DNA of 64,000 nucleotides from Vicia villosa (GCF_029867415.1 NW_026706169.1:186001-250000), one strand, 5' to 3'. Shown: positions 22,462 through 36,500, numbered from the stretch's first letter. Notes: generated by a model not told the origin, from the letters alone. Numbers and translations are program-made.

Positions 22462-22791
22462 GATACTTCATAATAAGGACGTTGACAAAAAATCAGGAGT
22501 TTTGACTGTACTTTGACCATAGGTGACTTTTAGGTCAACCCAATCGACTGTTGACTTTCTGAACATTTGAGTGATCAATCCCTTGAGCTGATACTTGATA
22601 CTTGTCGTAGAGGTCGTGTGAGATATATTGAGCCATATGGGATGCCTTGGAGCCATTGATTCATTGATTTTCCTTTGAATAAGCCAAACCCTAGTTTCAG
22701 AGCCTTGTATAGGAGAGTGTGTCTTGGAGCTTTGTACCTTGATTTGAATTTGAATAGGAGAAAAAGTATGGGCAAATTTTGGGGTATGACA
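22462..22791 (-). repeat. LTR fragment of a second Ogre-like element, target of the nested insertion
   Basis: On the minus strand 22791 begins TGTCATACCCCAAAATTTGC, the same kind of LTR start as the large element. The segment contains GTCAAAACTCCTGA and other GTCAA-rich words typical of these LTRs. The large element starts 330 bp into it, so it inserted in an older LTR in the same orientation. The remainder of the older LTR should lie left of the window. Confidence 0.7.
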
Positions 22792-23263
22792 CTAGGGTTT
22801 CTTAGCTTTGTTTAGGGTTTCTTGGTACAGGTAAAATCAAGGCTAATTAAGGCCATAGTCGTCCTCACGAGGCCTGGACGATGCTTTTTATATGCTCGCG
22901 AAAAATTTTTGTGTGTGTTTTGCTGCATTCGTAATATGTAGGTTATAGCCACGGTGTTAAACCGTAGGCAAAAGTCTGTACATGGCTAAGACGACGGACC
23001 AGCGAAGAAGATGATTAGGTGGCGTCTCCCTAGTGGTCCGTTCGCGCGCGCGTTTGATGTTTGAATCAGACAGATTCAATGCTTTTTGGCTCACACGCGT
23101 ATGATGCGTCCACACGTCCTCAGCCATCAGATCTCATTAAACCCTCATCCAACGTGCCAGAAACTGCAAGCGCATCATGCACCCTCAGCGAATGCCACAC
23201 CTGATCGCAAGTTAAGTTTTTTGCAATTTTTTTTATTTTTAATTACATAGCCTATTTTTTTTA

Positions 23264-23269
<6 letters not shown>

Positions 23270-23313
<44 letters not shown>
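23270..23313. repeat. (TA)n microsatellite
   Basis: Uninterrupted TA dinucleotides followed by (TG)n. The run abuts the left side of the MITE at 23327. Confidence 0.9.
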
Positions 23314-23854
<541 letters not shown>

Positions 23855-25656
23855 TTTATATCTTTTCTTTTCCATTATATATATATATATAAAACTATTA
23901 TATGTTTTTTTATTTTTTCAAAACTTTTATATAATTAATATTAATAATTTATTTATTTTATTTAATATTTATCTTATTTATTTTTCTTTATTTATAATTA
24001 ATATTTATTATTACATTATATTTATTTTCTTATTTTTTATATATATATATGATTTAAATTATTTTCTTGTTTATTTTAATATATTTATTTATTTTCTTTT
24101 TAAATTATATTTAATTACTTATGTTTATTCAAAATTCATATATATTTTATTCTAACTCTAAAAAAATTCATAAAAAACACTTGCGTGCCCGATTTTATTT
24201 TCGCTTCCCCGATTTAATTAATTAGGTCGCGAGACCAATAATTAATTAAATCGTTTACGTTACGTTGTTCAATTCGCACCCTAATCAGGGATTACGAAGA
24301 TCATTCCATACACTGAAATATTTGTCTGTATCCTTTTCGGGGTTTATCATCAGACATCTTCCGACTATGCGCCTGGTCAAGATCCAAAGCTAAGTATTCA
24401 ATTTAATTATTATTATTTTAAAGTTTATTTTGTTTTCCTTTTAATTAGGGTTTGCCTTTAAATAAATCTTGCCTACATTCACTTTTCTGCCTTTGCTTTG
24501 CCATTTTTCAAGGTTAACCCCAAGGCTTCCTCCGACCGCCAACCATATCAGATCAAATTAAAAGCTAAGTACTCTTTTCTATTTTAAATTATTTGTTTAT
24601 TTGATCTTATTTATTAAATTAGGGTTAACCCTAATTGGCATTTGGGCTGATAATGCACTCACCCTACTTTTGTTTGCTATTTTTCCCACCTTTTCAGGGT
24701 TTGCCAACCATCAAGGCTCGAATAGTCGGTAACCCTAAATGTTAATCTCCTTTATTCTTCTGCTTTTATTTATTTATTTGTTATCCTCCGCTGGTTTCAT
24801 CTCCCCTTTCCTCCGCTGGTTTCTTTTTCCCCTTCCCCGTATTGCTTTAATTATGTTTGTTTATTGACTGATGTGGTTAGTAATTTTAGGGAGTGCAACC
24901 ATGAATTAAATTAGAATCATTTAATTAATATAAGATAATATATTCTGAACTAATCACGTGATTGGTGCACACATGCACACTTTTGGGGTAACCTCTTTGC
25001 TGCCTGTTGCCTTTGTTGCCTTGTGTTTTTGCAGAATAGCCATGTCCCTCAATACGAGGATACCTCAGCCATGTTGCCTCGATTAAGATCATGGGTCCCT
25101 AATGATGCTGCCTTCGATACACTAAACATGATCTCGACCCTCGGAAGTTGCCTACGAAAGGCTGAGGTATCCTCTGGCTGCCTACGAAAGGCTATTCTGG
25201 TTCTTCCCTTAGACTACCTGCCTCTCTATGGCATGGGATAGTCTTATGGCGAACGAACTCTCGATGACCCTTCAACCTCCAAATGAAAGGCTTCCTGCCC
25301 TCTTATGGCATGGATAGACCATTTCATCCTGAAAGGCTAAAAGAACTGTTTTCTACATTACTAAGGTAATTGCCCCTAATTGCTTTGCCTTGCTCTAAAA
25401 CCTTTTTCATATTCTTTATCATAAACCTTCAAAATGGCTACGCTCATTTACGAGCTAAAGTCCATATTCACTTCTTCGACATTTCTGAACGAAAAAGAGC
25501 AAAGCAATTAAGAGCCCATGGAAAACCATGGATGCAAAGGGTGCCTTACACCTTCCCTTTGCATAATTACCCCCCGAACCCTGTTTTTATTTAAAAAGGT
25601 TTTTCCTGTTCTTTTAGCCTTTCCGATTTAATTTGGATAAAATAAAAGTCGGTGGC

Positions 25657-26276
25657 GACTCATTGCTATCCGCACATTTCAAATAAAGTCAGTTCACCGT
25701 ATTACACTTTTCAACACCGTATCGAACCGAATCCATACCACTTCGCACCCAAATGCATTATAACACCAAAACGGCAACCACAAACACAATTAACACATTT
25801 ATAACACATTTCAATCATCCAATTCACACCACACATGATCAATACAACATTATTAATCAATTCTCCCAAAACCTAACATCTCTACAACCTAAGCATAACT
25901 CAATTAGCATGAGCAACATGTTCAATTCCATTCCACTACCTATAAACCCATAATAGAAGATAAATGGAAGATTCCCCCCTTACCTGAAGGTTGATTCTTC
26001 GCTCTTCCTCTGTCGCACTTCTCTGCTCCTCTTCTCTTTTCACGTGTTTCTCTTTTCCAAATGCTGTAACCTTCTCTATTCCAGAACTCCCTCTATTTTA
26101 TTAAAATGAAATGAAATTATTCTAATTAGTAATAGGGCCTACCAATGCACCCCCTCTTTACTAATCACAACTCAAGCTCAATTGCTTAATTCCTCCTAAT
26201 CCTCAATAATTCCAAATAATTCCCCATAATTCAATTAAATTAATTAAATTAAATTATGAAAATATGGAGTGTTACA
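25657..26276 (-). repeat. Possible minus-strand LTR fragment starting TGTAACACTCC
   Basis: At 26276 the minus strand begins TGTAACACTCCATATTTTC followed by an AATTAAATTAA-rich stretch, like the start of many plant LTRs. The left border is not defined; a CA end could fall at the TGGCGACTC word at 25657. No coding frame of note. Confidence 0.35.
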
Positions 26277-26395
26277 ACTTAGATTAGAAATCTTGACTAA
26301 TTTACTTCATTATATAAGGAAGTCACTTGTTTCATTCCAAAACATACCAAAAACTTATTTTGACTTTTTCCTCCCTCTCTCATAACTTCTCCCAC

Positions 26396-26527
26396 TTACT
26401 CTGCTGGCATCAAGTAGTTCCAGCAAGTAGTTTCAACCCACTCCCGATCGTAGCTGCGGGGGATCGAACCGTGATCCTCCCTACCAAGTTCAGCGCCAAT
26501 CACCACTGAACCAACTAACGATTGGTG
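26396..26527 (-). mobile_element. tRNA-derived SINE copy
   Basis: On the minus strand TTAGTTGGTTCAGTGGT (A-box region, about 26518-26502) is followed by GGTTCGATCCC (B-box, 26470-26460). It continues with CTACGATCGGGAGTGGG and ends near CTTGATGCCAG. This matches the tRNA-like head of SINEs common in legumes as I remember them. A (TA)n tract lies beside it. The copy looks short, so the tail may be lost. Confidence 0.65.
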
Positions 26528-26540
26528 ATATATAATGAAT

Positions 26541-26548
<8 letters not shown>

Positions 26549-26606
<58 letters not shown>
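26549..26606. repeat. (TA)n microsatellite
   Basis: Pure TA dinucleotide run of about 29 units. Confidence 0.9.
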
Positions 26607-26607
<1 letters not shown>

Positions 26608-26692
26608 CCACATTATTCAGGTCATTAAAAATCACGATTTTTTGTTTTTTATATTTACAAATTTTAATGGCGTAAAGACCGACTCTCAAATT

Positions 26693-27059
26693 GGAATTTT
26701 TTTAAAAATAACTAAGTTTTTCAAAAAAATTACTCAAATAATTAAAATTTTAAATTAATTACATAAATGGACATTTTCACTCTTTTTACACATTATCGTC
26801 ACCCTAGGTGGCGACTACACTTAATTTTTAGGGCAAATCGCAAATGTAGGTAGCGACTACATTTAAATTTAGGACAAGTCGCCACTCGTAGTGGCGACTA
26901 CATTGACGATTTGCGCTAAATTTAAGTATAGTCGCCACCTAGGGTGGCGATAATGTATAAAATGAGTGAAAAATTAATGATTTATATACTTAATTTGAAA
27001 CTTTTTGATTATTTGCTTAATTATTTTTGAAAATTTAGTTATTTTAAAAAAAATATTCC
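26693..27059. mobile_element. Fold-back MITE about 345 bp upstream of the LCYE start codon
   Basis: The halves form a long inverted repeat: GGAATTTTTTTAAAAATAAC at the left pairs with the complement of the right end, and the centre holds mirrored copies of CCTAGGTGGCGACTA. CAAATT(GG) occurs directly at both borders (26687-26694 and 27060-27067), a plausible 6-8 bp target duplication. It has no ORF. The 27068-27404 stretch between it and LCYE must contain much of the proximal promoter. Confidence 0.75.
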
Positions 27060-27404
27060 CAAATTGGTTAATTATGTTCCTCTCTACACAATTATTACAC
27101 GAACTGTCTCTTACAAGTTACAATACAACGACTCGTTTGCGATAAGGGTAGCTTCACCCAATCAGAGAACTCCACGTGGACTTCGGATGATTGTTAAACA
27201 TGTCGTTCGCAAACCATATATCTCAATGAAACTCTCAACCCAAAACGGAAAACACTCACACAAAAAGTGAACTAGAAGAAACCCGTGGCAGTATCAACGA
27301 CACGTCGTTTAACACTCAGCTTGAAAGCAGCTACTTCTTCAACGCCATGGTGATAGTAGTGATAATTTGATAAACGCAAAACAACGACGAAAATCACAAC
27401 AACA

Positions 27405-30400
27405 ATGGAGTGCGTTGGAGCTAGAAACCTAGCAGCAATGGCGTTTTGCTCGAGTCCTTCTTCTAGGTTACAGTTACGTAGAAAGAAGCTTTGGAGGAAA
27501 AGAGGAGTATCGTCGTCGTATAGTGACGGTATTCGGTTAGGTTCGTCTTCTCTGAAAGTGGAGGCGAAAGCAAGTACAGGAAGCGAGAGTTTGGTTGTTG
27601 CCAGAGAGGATTTTGCAGATGAGGAGGATTTTGTTAAGGCCGGTGGCTCCGAACTCGATTTTGTTCAAATGCAGCAGAGAAAGTCTATGGAAATGCAGTC
27701 TAAGCTTGCGGATAAGGTATCTGGTTCTCACTTCATCTGTGTATTTTATTCAGATTCTGATTCTTGTTGTAGCTATTGATGATGATGATGTATGTTGAGT
27801 TTGGCTATAATCCTTTCTAAAAAGTTTCACAGGTTTGGATTAGGTTTTGTGCAATTTAGGTGATGAGTAATGACAATATCATTATATGATACCATACTCA
27901 ATTGGTAGTATTTGCTTAAATTAGTGGTTGAACTATTGATAATTATAAAATAACATAAAACTTGATTTAGCTACTATTTAAATTTTTTCAATTAAGCTCT
28001 AATACTTTCTTTAGCACCAACACCTTTGAAAAAAAGTGTGTCTATGTCCCGAGTCGGTGTTTGAAACCGTAATTACATTTAATTTATTTATTTTTTCAAA
28101 CTGTTACCCGTTCAATGTCATGTGTTTGCGGTATTTGTGCTTCATAGCTAATAAGTAATATGCTAGCATATCTAGGGCCTGTTTGGAGACATAACTTTTG
28201 TGACATTGCTTGCAGTGCTTGTCAAAATTGCTTATGACATTTTTCCTAAACTTTTTTGAGTTTATTTTTATAAGTTATTCAAGATAACATACAAAAATAA
28301 CTGTGTATATATAAAAACAATTTAAATTATCTTTTGTTACAAAAATAGCTTATACAAGCTTATTCATAAGGGCTTATTTTGATAATTACTTGTGGTATAA
28401 GTTCCAAATAATCTGTTTATCCAAACAGGACCCTAATTTAGTATTTGATAAAACTAGTTGTTGAACTAAATAAAAAATAAAAAATAACATAAAAGTATTT
28501 TTTATTACTATTTAATTTTTTCTTTCAATTGAGTTCAAATGCTATTTAAAATAGTATTGAAATTAAGCTATATACTAGTGAAAAATATGCAAGTTCGTAA
28601 GAGAATGATTGTTACCAAACAGCTCTACTTTGTGTGTGCTTGATTTTACTTTCTTTTAATTTTTTTTTTTATGTTATGAAATATGAATAAGGTTATGGAC
28701 TTACTTTGCTTTTGCTTTTTGCTTTTAGGTATTAGCTGTTATTTGTTGATTGAATTGTTTTCTTTAGAAGTAGTTTGAGAAGTGTTTAAAATTTCTTTTT
28801 TTGAGTAATTGCATTATGCTATGTCAATTTAAAATGGCATTTCATTCTTTAGGAGTTGTATAATGTAGATATTTAAATTCAATGGATGAAGAAGTTGTAG
28901 CTCCTTCTATGAATAAAAATGATGTGAACTAGGCCTTCTAATGGCATACACATCTTTGTTTTCATTGTTTTGGTAATATTGCTTGTAGTTTTGAAGGCAT
29001 TGTTAACTTTCACGCACATATGCATCAGTGTTATGAAATAGCGGCGCCATGGCGGTTTTTGAGTTTGCCGCAATGGTAAATATCAGCCTATATTACAGTT
29101 TTTTCCGCCATAATCCGCTATAACGGCACTGCAAAGCGTCTTATGGTTGGATTTTGGCTCTCCACCATGGATCGCCATCCGCCATTGACAACACTAATAT
29201 GCACCAGTTTTTAATTTATTTTCAAGCTTGAAATGTCATTTCGGTAATATTGCTTATAGTTTTAAAAGCATAGTTAACTTTCATGCACAAAGGCACCAGT
29301 TTTGACGTTTCGAAGATGACAAAATTGATTATTGATCTTGTCTTTGTTGCGTGTGATTATTCCTTTTAGAATTTATGGTTAATTGCTCTTGTAGTTGCCA
29401 CCTATATCTATTGGAGATGGAATACTGGATCTAGTTGTTATTGGTTGTGGTCCCGCTGGTCTTGCTCTAGCTGCTGAATCTAGCAAGTTAGGATTAAAAG
29501 TTGGACTTATTGGACCGGATCTCCCTTTTACAAACAACTATGGTGTATGGGAGGACGAATTTAAAGGTATCATTCTCGCTCCATCATTCTGATTACGTTA
29601 TATTTATATCACTGTGCTATTCGTTTAGATCTTATCTTGGATAAAATGTTATAAAACATGTTAGATAATGTTTGCATGCTTGTTTGGGAGCTAAATCTTT
29701 TAATGCTTTTGGCTTCTGTCTTGCCCTTTTGTTTATGAACCATATAAACAGTGATCTTAAAGGAATTTCTGTCTGCTTCTTTATTCTGATAACCAATGAA
29801 CTCTTGGACATTTTCATAGTTTTTGCTCTCTAGCTTGGATATTTATTCCCTAAAAAACAATTGATATTTTCTGTTTTGACAAGAGAATATACTTCGCTTC
29901 CTTAGTTGATATTACAAATTACCAAGTGCACTTCATTATAATTTCAGGTCTTGGACTTGAAGGTTGTATTGAGCATGTTTGGAAGGATACCGCTGTATAT
30001 ATTGATAATAAAGATCCCATGTTTATTGGACGTTCTTATGGCCGTGTCAGTCGGCATTTGCTTCACGAGGAATTGTTAAAAAGGTAAAATTGTTGGTGAT
30101 ATCTTTTGTACCACTATCACTACTATTTCTAATTTAACTTCCTGGTGAGAAATGCTCCATTTACTGTTATAGATTTGTGATTCATATTAATTTTCCCTAG
30201 GTGTGTCGAGTCAGGTGTCTCGTATCTGGGCTCAAGAGTAGAAAGGATTGTTGAGGCTAGCAATGGTCATAACCATGTTGTCTGCGAATATGATATTGTT
30301 GTGCCCTGCAGGTATGATTTGCATGCTTTTATAATGTTTATACTTTATCCATGTATCTACGATATATTGAAACTTCCTCAGACCTTGCTATGGAAGAAGT

Positions 30401-33170
30401 GTTATAGGACCAGGTCACCCTTATTAAATATTGAAACTTCTGACCTTTATTATAGGCTTGCTACTGTTGCATCAGGAGCAGCTTCAGGGAAACTATTGCA
30501 GTATGAGGTTGGGGGGCCAAAGGTGTGTGTACAAACAGCTTATGGTGTGGAAGTTGAGGTAGGAAGCTGACTACGGTTCTAGTTTTTTGGCTTTACTTAT
30601 GATAGTATCACTATTCCCTATAAATATCTTATCTTTCAACATTAAATGGTGAGTGTCCTTTCTCTTATTTCTTGTCCGACATAATATGATTGAATTGATG
30701 TACAGTATAGTGGAAGAAATCTGGTGACAGGCTAATATTTTCACTATTTTGACTCATTGGTTTCAATACAGTTCTGCTAATAATTCAATTAGTAACTAAT
30801 AAGCCTGTTTAAATCAGACCAATATTGGAAATTCTTTGTTGTAGGTTTTTATAACAATATTCAAATATGTTTAAAGCAAATCAGTAATTGGTGCTTATAT
30901 GAAAAGTTCAGAATGGCAATATTAGAAAATGTTTTTTTTTTCTTTCTGAACAAGTCAGATAAATCGTACCAAGTCGAGGAAGTCTCTAAAGATTGGTCTA
31001 CCTTCTTCTTTCCTTGTCTTAGATAATGTATAAAATGTGATGGTTAGTAATAATGACTTTTCTTTTTACTATAATTTTAGGTGGAAAACAATCCTTATGA
31101 TCCAAGCTTGATGGTTTTCATGGATTACAGAGACTATATGAAGAAAAATGTTCAAAGTCTAGAAGCGAGCTATCCAACATTTCTTTATGTGATGCCCATG
31201 TCTCGAACAAGAGTGTTCTTCGAGGTTTGTTCAATGTTTTTTTTAGTATAGTGTTTTACATTGATTATTACAGTTCTGTTTGTATTTATATAAAAATTCC
31301 AATTGCAGGAAACGTGTTTGGCGTCAAAAGATGCCATGCCTTTTGATTTATTAAAGAAAAAACTCTTTTCAAGATTAGATACAATGGGGATCAGAATTAC
31401 AAAAACATATGAAGAAGTAAGGACTTTGGCAATGCTAGTTTGATTGTTGATTGGTCATTAGCTGTTATATTTTGAGGACCACTAGTAATATACTCTCTAA
31501 TAGACTTTTTTCAACATAGTTTTTCCTATTGTTTGAAATTTAATCGGTTCCCGCTATTTTGGAAATAGTTCTCACAAAATTATATGGGTTCAACATAAAT
31601 TTAATATTACCCATATGATTTCAATACAGTTGAAAAGAGTGTTGCTAGTATTTTTAGTATATTTTTTTAACTTAACATATATAGTGTTCAAGAAGGACTC
31701 ATCCTCTTGTAAAAAAAATAAGAAGGGGTCATCCATTTTCCGTATAGGAGAGTATTGGTTGCCCATTTATATTGTTAAATGACCACTCTGTCCTAATACT
31801 TCATATCTTACTCTGAAAAAAATATAATTTACTTATTCATTGGTCATCGATTTAATTTACTTATTCAGTTCTTTTGAGGGGTTGAAAAACAGTGCTTCTA
31901 TTGATGTACTTCTTTTAGTTCATTCAGACATATTTAGCTTCTGATGTGAATTTTGAGTGCACTCCGACATATTTTGCATTTCATAGTGTTTTTATCTACA
32001 AAATTTGTGTAGGAATGGTCTTATATCCCAGTTGGTGGATCCTTACCTAACACAGAGCAGAAAAACCTTGCATTTGGTGCAGCTGCCAGCATGGTGCATC
32101 CAGCCACAGGCATGACATTTTCCGTAATATGCATATGCTTAACTTAACTTACAGCGCATTTAATATCGGATTTCATCCAATAGGCTACTCTGTTGTGAGA
32201 TCGTTGTCGGAAGCTCCGGAATATGCTTCAGTAATTGCTACTATTTTGAACGAGGGTAATGCAAGGGACATTGCTATCTTTGAAAGAAGTAAGGAGAATC
32301 CATCCATGAGAGGTAATCAAGTATACCCGTAAACTTAGAACCTCAAACCCAAGCGTTCCCTATTCCTCCAATATTAAGAAAACTATGCTTACGCCTTTCA
32401 TTCCTCAATAGTCCTACTATGAGTGCTATCTGGCACAAAGTTGTGTGTAATTCTGAGATATATATTTGAGCTCATTCCAAAATTTAGATCCGACGTTGTC
32501 AGACTTAGGATTGATGTAAGGTTTTAGATTTGTATGCTCATTTAAATTTTCTTTTTTCTTTCAGCTTGGAATACACTTTGGCCACAAGAAAGGAAACGAC
32601 AGAGATCATTCTTTCTTTTTGGATTAGCACTAATTGTGCAGCTGGACATTGAGGGCACTAGAACATTCTTTCGTACTTTCTTCTGCTTACCTGAGTGGTA
32701 TGGTCTATTTTCTCTCATATGTGGTACATGTTTTGGAATTTGTTGTAGTTATTAGTATGTGCTACAGATTTATGTTCGAGTCCTCTACATTTTTGTCAAG
32801 TCCTATCTTCTATCTTGGCCCCTGCTTTATTGTTAACATTAAATCCCCTTTCCGAAAGAATATGTAAATATATGCATTCAAGCTACTTTTTTAGTATCAG
32901 ATAAACCAATTTGCTTTCTAGTGATATGGTTCTGACTCTATCTTATTGCTTATTTTTTTCCCACTTTAATGAATGTAAAGATGGTTAAATGATTTTAATT
33001 GCAGGATGTGGCAAGGATTTCTTGGTTCTTCACTATCCTCGAAAGATCTTCTATTATTTGCAGTTTATATGTTCATAATAGCACCAAATGACTTAAGAAT
33101 GTCTCTAGTCAGACATCTGCTTTCAGATCCTACAGGAGCGACTATGATAAAAACCTATTTGACGATATAG
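27405..33170 (+). CDS. LCYE: Lycopene epsilon-cyclase, chloroplast, 11 exons
   Basis: Coding exons: 27405-27716, 29395-29566, 29948-30083, 30201-30311, 30456-30558, 31081-31224, 31309-31416, 32013-32109, 32184-32312, 32565-32697 and 33005-33170. They join in frame to 536 residues, close to the usual length. The enzyme forms one epsilon ring on lycopene, the step that commits carbon to alpha-carotene and lutein, in plastids. The N-terminal MECVGARN start and Ser/Arg-rich first 50 residues fit a transit peptide. The dinucleotide-binding motif GCGPAG is at residues 121-126, followed by GLIGPDLPFTNNYGVWEDEF. Also visible are GRSYGRVSR-like residues in exon 3, FEETCLASKD across exons 6-7 and the C-terminal DPTGATMIKTYL. 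All introns are GT-AG except the eighth, which is GC-AG. A copia element begins 98 bp after the stop. Confidence 0.96.
28175..28433. mobile_element. Small TIR element (MITE) in LCYE intron 1
   Basis: GGGCCTGTTTGGA at the left and the complement TCCAAACAGGACCC (with inserted bases) at the right form terminal inverted repeats about 259 bp apart, flanked by CTA and TAA. The GGGNCTGTTTGG end is common to PIF/Harbinger- and hAT-like MITEs. It has no ORF. Confidence 0.6.
28972..29305. repeat. Direct repeat pair in LCYE intron 1
   Basis: GGTAATATTGCTTGTAGTTTTGAAGGCAT...TTAACTTTCACGCACA-like sequence at 28972-29025 recurs at about 29243-29300. Between the copies is a GGCGG/CCGCC-rich stretch with mirror-like words (GGCGCCATGGCGG, CCGCCATAATCCGC), probably a small repeat insertion. 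Confidence 0.5.
32110..32183 (+). other. Non-canonical GC-AG intron of LCYE (74 nt)
   Basis: The exon before ends in HPAT plus one base of a glycine codon, and the exon after begins with the other two bases followed by YSVVRSL. The only split that keeps this conserved reading starts the intron with GCATGA and ends it with AATAG. No GT donor is available at this place. Confidence 0.8.
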
Positions 33171-33268
33171 TATGTTTGTATAACTTTTTCATCTTGTTAA
33201 GTACCCTGTATCGGGAGACAGGTTAGATTATATTAGAAGCCATAATAGAGTTAGTAGGTTATGTACAT

Positions 33269-33489
33269 TGTTAGATATTGTATCATTAGTCTTATTGGGC
33301 CTTGCTCTACTGCTATATAATCAGGCCCAACTACACTATGTCTCGGGTTACTTACTTATATATATAAGCCCACTGACAAATATTGTAATATACACTTTTT
33401 CTATTTTTCACAATGCATTGAATTCAAAGAGAGAAGTTTGCCGCCAAGATGCAATTTCATCTTCTCCATCCAAATATTTGCCTGTAATA
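33269..33489 (+). repeat. 5' LTR of the copia element
   Basis: 221 bp, TGTTAG...TAATA, followed with no spacer by the primer binding site TGGTATCAGTG. Confidence 0.93.
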
Positions 33490-33597
33490 TGGTATCAGTG
33501 AATACTATTACTTTTCTGCTTCCGCATATCATAATCTCTCCGCAGATTCTTTCTTTCTTCTCTTCGCAGATTCTTTCTTTCTTCTCTTAAAACATTC

Positions 33598-36500
33598 ATG
33601 GCTTCATCTTTTGATGATGAAGAAAGCCCCAAATCTGCACCAAACCCTAAAACCAAAACCCAAGATCCAAGCCTCAATCCACGAAACCCGTATTATCTTC
33701 ATGTCGGCGAAAATCCCGGCGCAACTATCATCGCTTTGATTCTTGACGATAACAATTACCACAATTGGAGCAAGTCAATCCGTCGCGCATTAACCTCCAA
33801 GAACAAGCTCGCATTCATCAATGGCTGCCTTCCTAAACCATCTCACGATGACCCCAATATCGAGCTCTGGGAAAGTGCCAACAGCATGGTCATTTCTTGG
33901 ATCAACCGAACTTTATCTCCTCACATCGCTCAAAGCACAATTTGCTTTGATTCCGCCTTCGATCTCTGGGAAGACTTGCGCGAAAGATTTACGAAAGGGA
34001 ATCATTTTCGTTTCTCTGATCTGCTACGAGACTTGCACTCAATCCAACAAGGTGACCGCACCTTATCTACATACTTTATGGATCTGAAAATTCTATGGGA
34101 CGAGCTTGAAGATCTTCGACCTACACCTTCATGCTCTTGCACCATTCCCTGCACTTGCGACATAGCGAAAGCTGTGCGACACTATAAGCACATGGAATAC
34201 GTATCTTGCTTCCTCAAAGGATTGAACGATAACTATCACAATATCCGCACACAAATCCTCCTTCTCGATCCTCTGCCAATCATCAGCATAGTATATTCTT
34301 TAATTGCGCAACAACAAATCACATCCACAAGTTCTTCTGCAACACTGGCTATCCTGTATGCAAACTCTGCTAGCAAACCAAAGGGAAAACCGGCTTCTAA
34401 ATCATCTATGCTTTGCACCAACTGTAGCAAGACAAACCACACCATCGAGAACTGCTACTTCAAACACGGGTTTCCTCCTGGATATCGTTCAAAGAATACC
34501 AAGAACAACAATGATTCCAAGACTGCTCCGGCTATTACTTCAGAGAAAGATCTTTCCATCACAAAGGAGGAATACCAACACCTCATAAATCTCCTACAAC
34601 AAACACAGAAAGACAATCCCCAAGCAAAGCCAAGCAGCTCAGAAGCAGCCATCATTTCAGGTATAGTAACTCCAGGTAATCCTATTCATAACCTATCTTC
34701 ATGGATTTTGGATTCGGGGGCCTCACATCATGTGTGTCCTTTTATTCAAAAATTTTCAACTCTGTCTCATATAACCCCTGTGAACATACATCTGCCAAAT
34801 GGTATTACTCTTTGTGCTAAATATTCTGGCTCTATCGTGTTTAATGATCAATTCATACTGCATGATGTTTTCTACATGCCTTCCTTTCACTTTAGCCTAA
34901 TCTCTATAGCAAAGTTATGTAGTTCCTCTCCTTACACAATCACCTTCTCACACAAATCATGCTTCATTCAGGATGTGTCTACCAAGGCAATGATTGGGGA
35001 GGTGATCCAGCAGCATAACCTTTACATCTTGGACAGACTGCCTTTACATTCTGTTTTTTGCAATTCCATTAACAACACGGTTTCCACATAGCACATCTCA
35101 TCTTTATGGCACAATAGATTGGGGCATCCCTCCATAGATGTTTTAAATACTATGTCTAAACTGTTTCCTGCTATTACACATGCCAAAAACTCTACTTGTA
35201 ATACATGTCATTTAGCAAAACAAACTAGATTACCTTTCCCTACAAGCAATTCTGTTTCTACTTTATGCTTTCAGCTTATACACATGGATATTTGGGGGCC
35301 TATATCCACTCCTATGGATGGACACCAATATTTTTTGACTATTGTAGATGATTTTTCACGTTATACTTGGACTGTTCTCATGCATCACAAATCTGACACT
35401 AGAGCACATATAAAAAACTTTATTGCCTATTGTCAAAATCAATTTAATTGCACCATTAAAACTTTAAGAACTGATAATGGCACTGAATTCTTAATGTCTT
35501 CATATTATGCTTCATTAGGTATCATCCATCAAAGGAGTTGTGTGGAAACACCACAACAAAACTCTATAGTAGAGAGAAAACATAGGCACCTCCTAAATGT
35601 CACAAGATCTCTATTATTCCATGCCAACCTTTCAAAATGTTTCTGGTCCTATGCTTTGTGTCATGCAACCTACCTCATTAACAGAATTACCACCCCTGTA
35701 TTGCAGCACCAAACTCCCTACCAAATGCTTTTCAAAACTGCCCCTTCTTACACAGAACTTAGGACATTTGGATGCCTTACATTTGCCTCCACTCTGTCTA
35801 GAAACAGAGACAAACTTGACCCTAGGGCTATTAAAAGCATCTTCCTTGGCATACCTACAGGAACTAAAGGTTTCCTCTTATTTAACTTGCATACTAGATC
35901 CACCTTCATCTTTAGGAACTGCATTTTCCATGAGAATACCTTCCCTTACAATCATAATGTTTCCCCTCCCATGGATTCTTATTCCTCTTTGGAAACACAA
36001 AATTCAAACTTCCCATTCCTGTTTGAACACATACCTGAACCACCTATACACACCTTAGAACAACAAACCAATAATAACACTCCTCAAGAACAAACTCCTA
36101 CCCACACCACACACCCTAAACCTACTGCCACCAGTCCAGAACCTACTGCAACCAGTCCAGAAACTAACTCTCACTCTGCTCCCGAGTCTCAGGAAAATAA
36201 CAATCTTACCACAGCACCTATTAGAACATCCACTAGAATACGATCTGCCCCTGCACACCTCAAGGACTTTGACTGCAATGTTATATATTATTCTACTTTG
36301 TATGATATATCTAACTACATTTCATATACCAATTTATCTCCTAATTTTTTTCTTACATATCTGCTATAACTGTTAATGTCACACCTAAAAACTATAAACA
36401 AGCATCCTTACATCATGAATGGATTAAGGTTATGAATGATGAACTTAAAGCTCTCACTACCAATGCAACATGGCAATTAACATCTCTTCCCAAAGGTAAG

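Noticed and set aside
26820..26960. Mirrored GGCGACTA words read as primer binding sites (TGGCGACT) of further gypsy elements
   Set aside because: They are the two halves of the fold-back MITE at 26693-27059 and have no LTR end beside them.
27064..27270. 68-codon ORF just upstream of LCYE
   Set aside because: It starts at the MITE border, has no family resemblance and lies in the LCYE promoter or leader.
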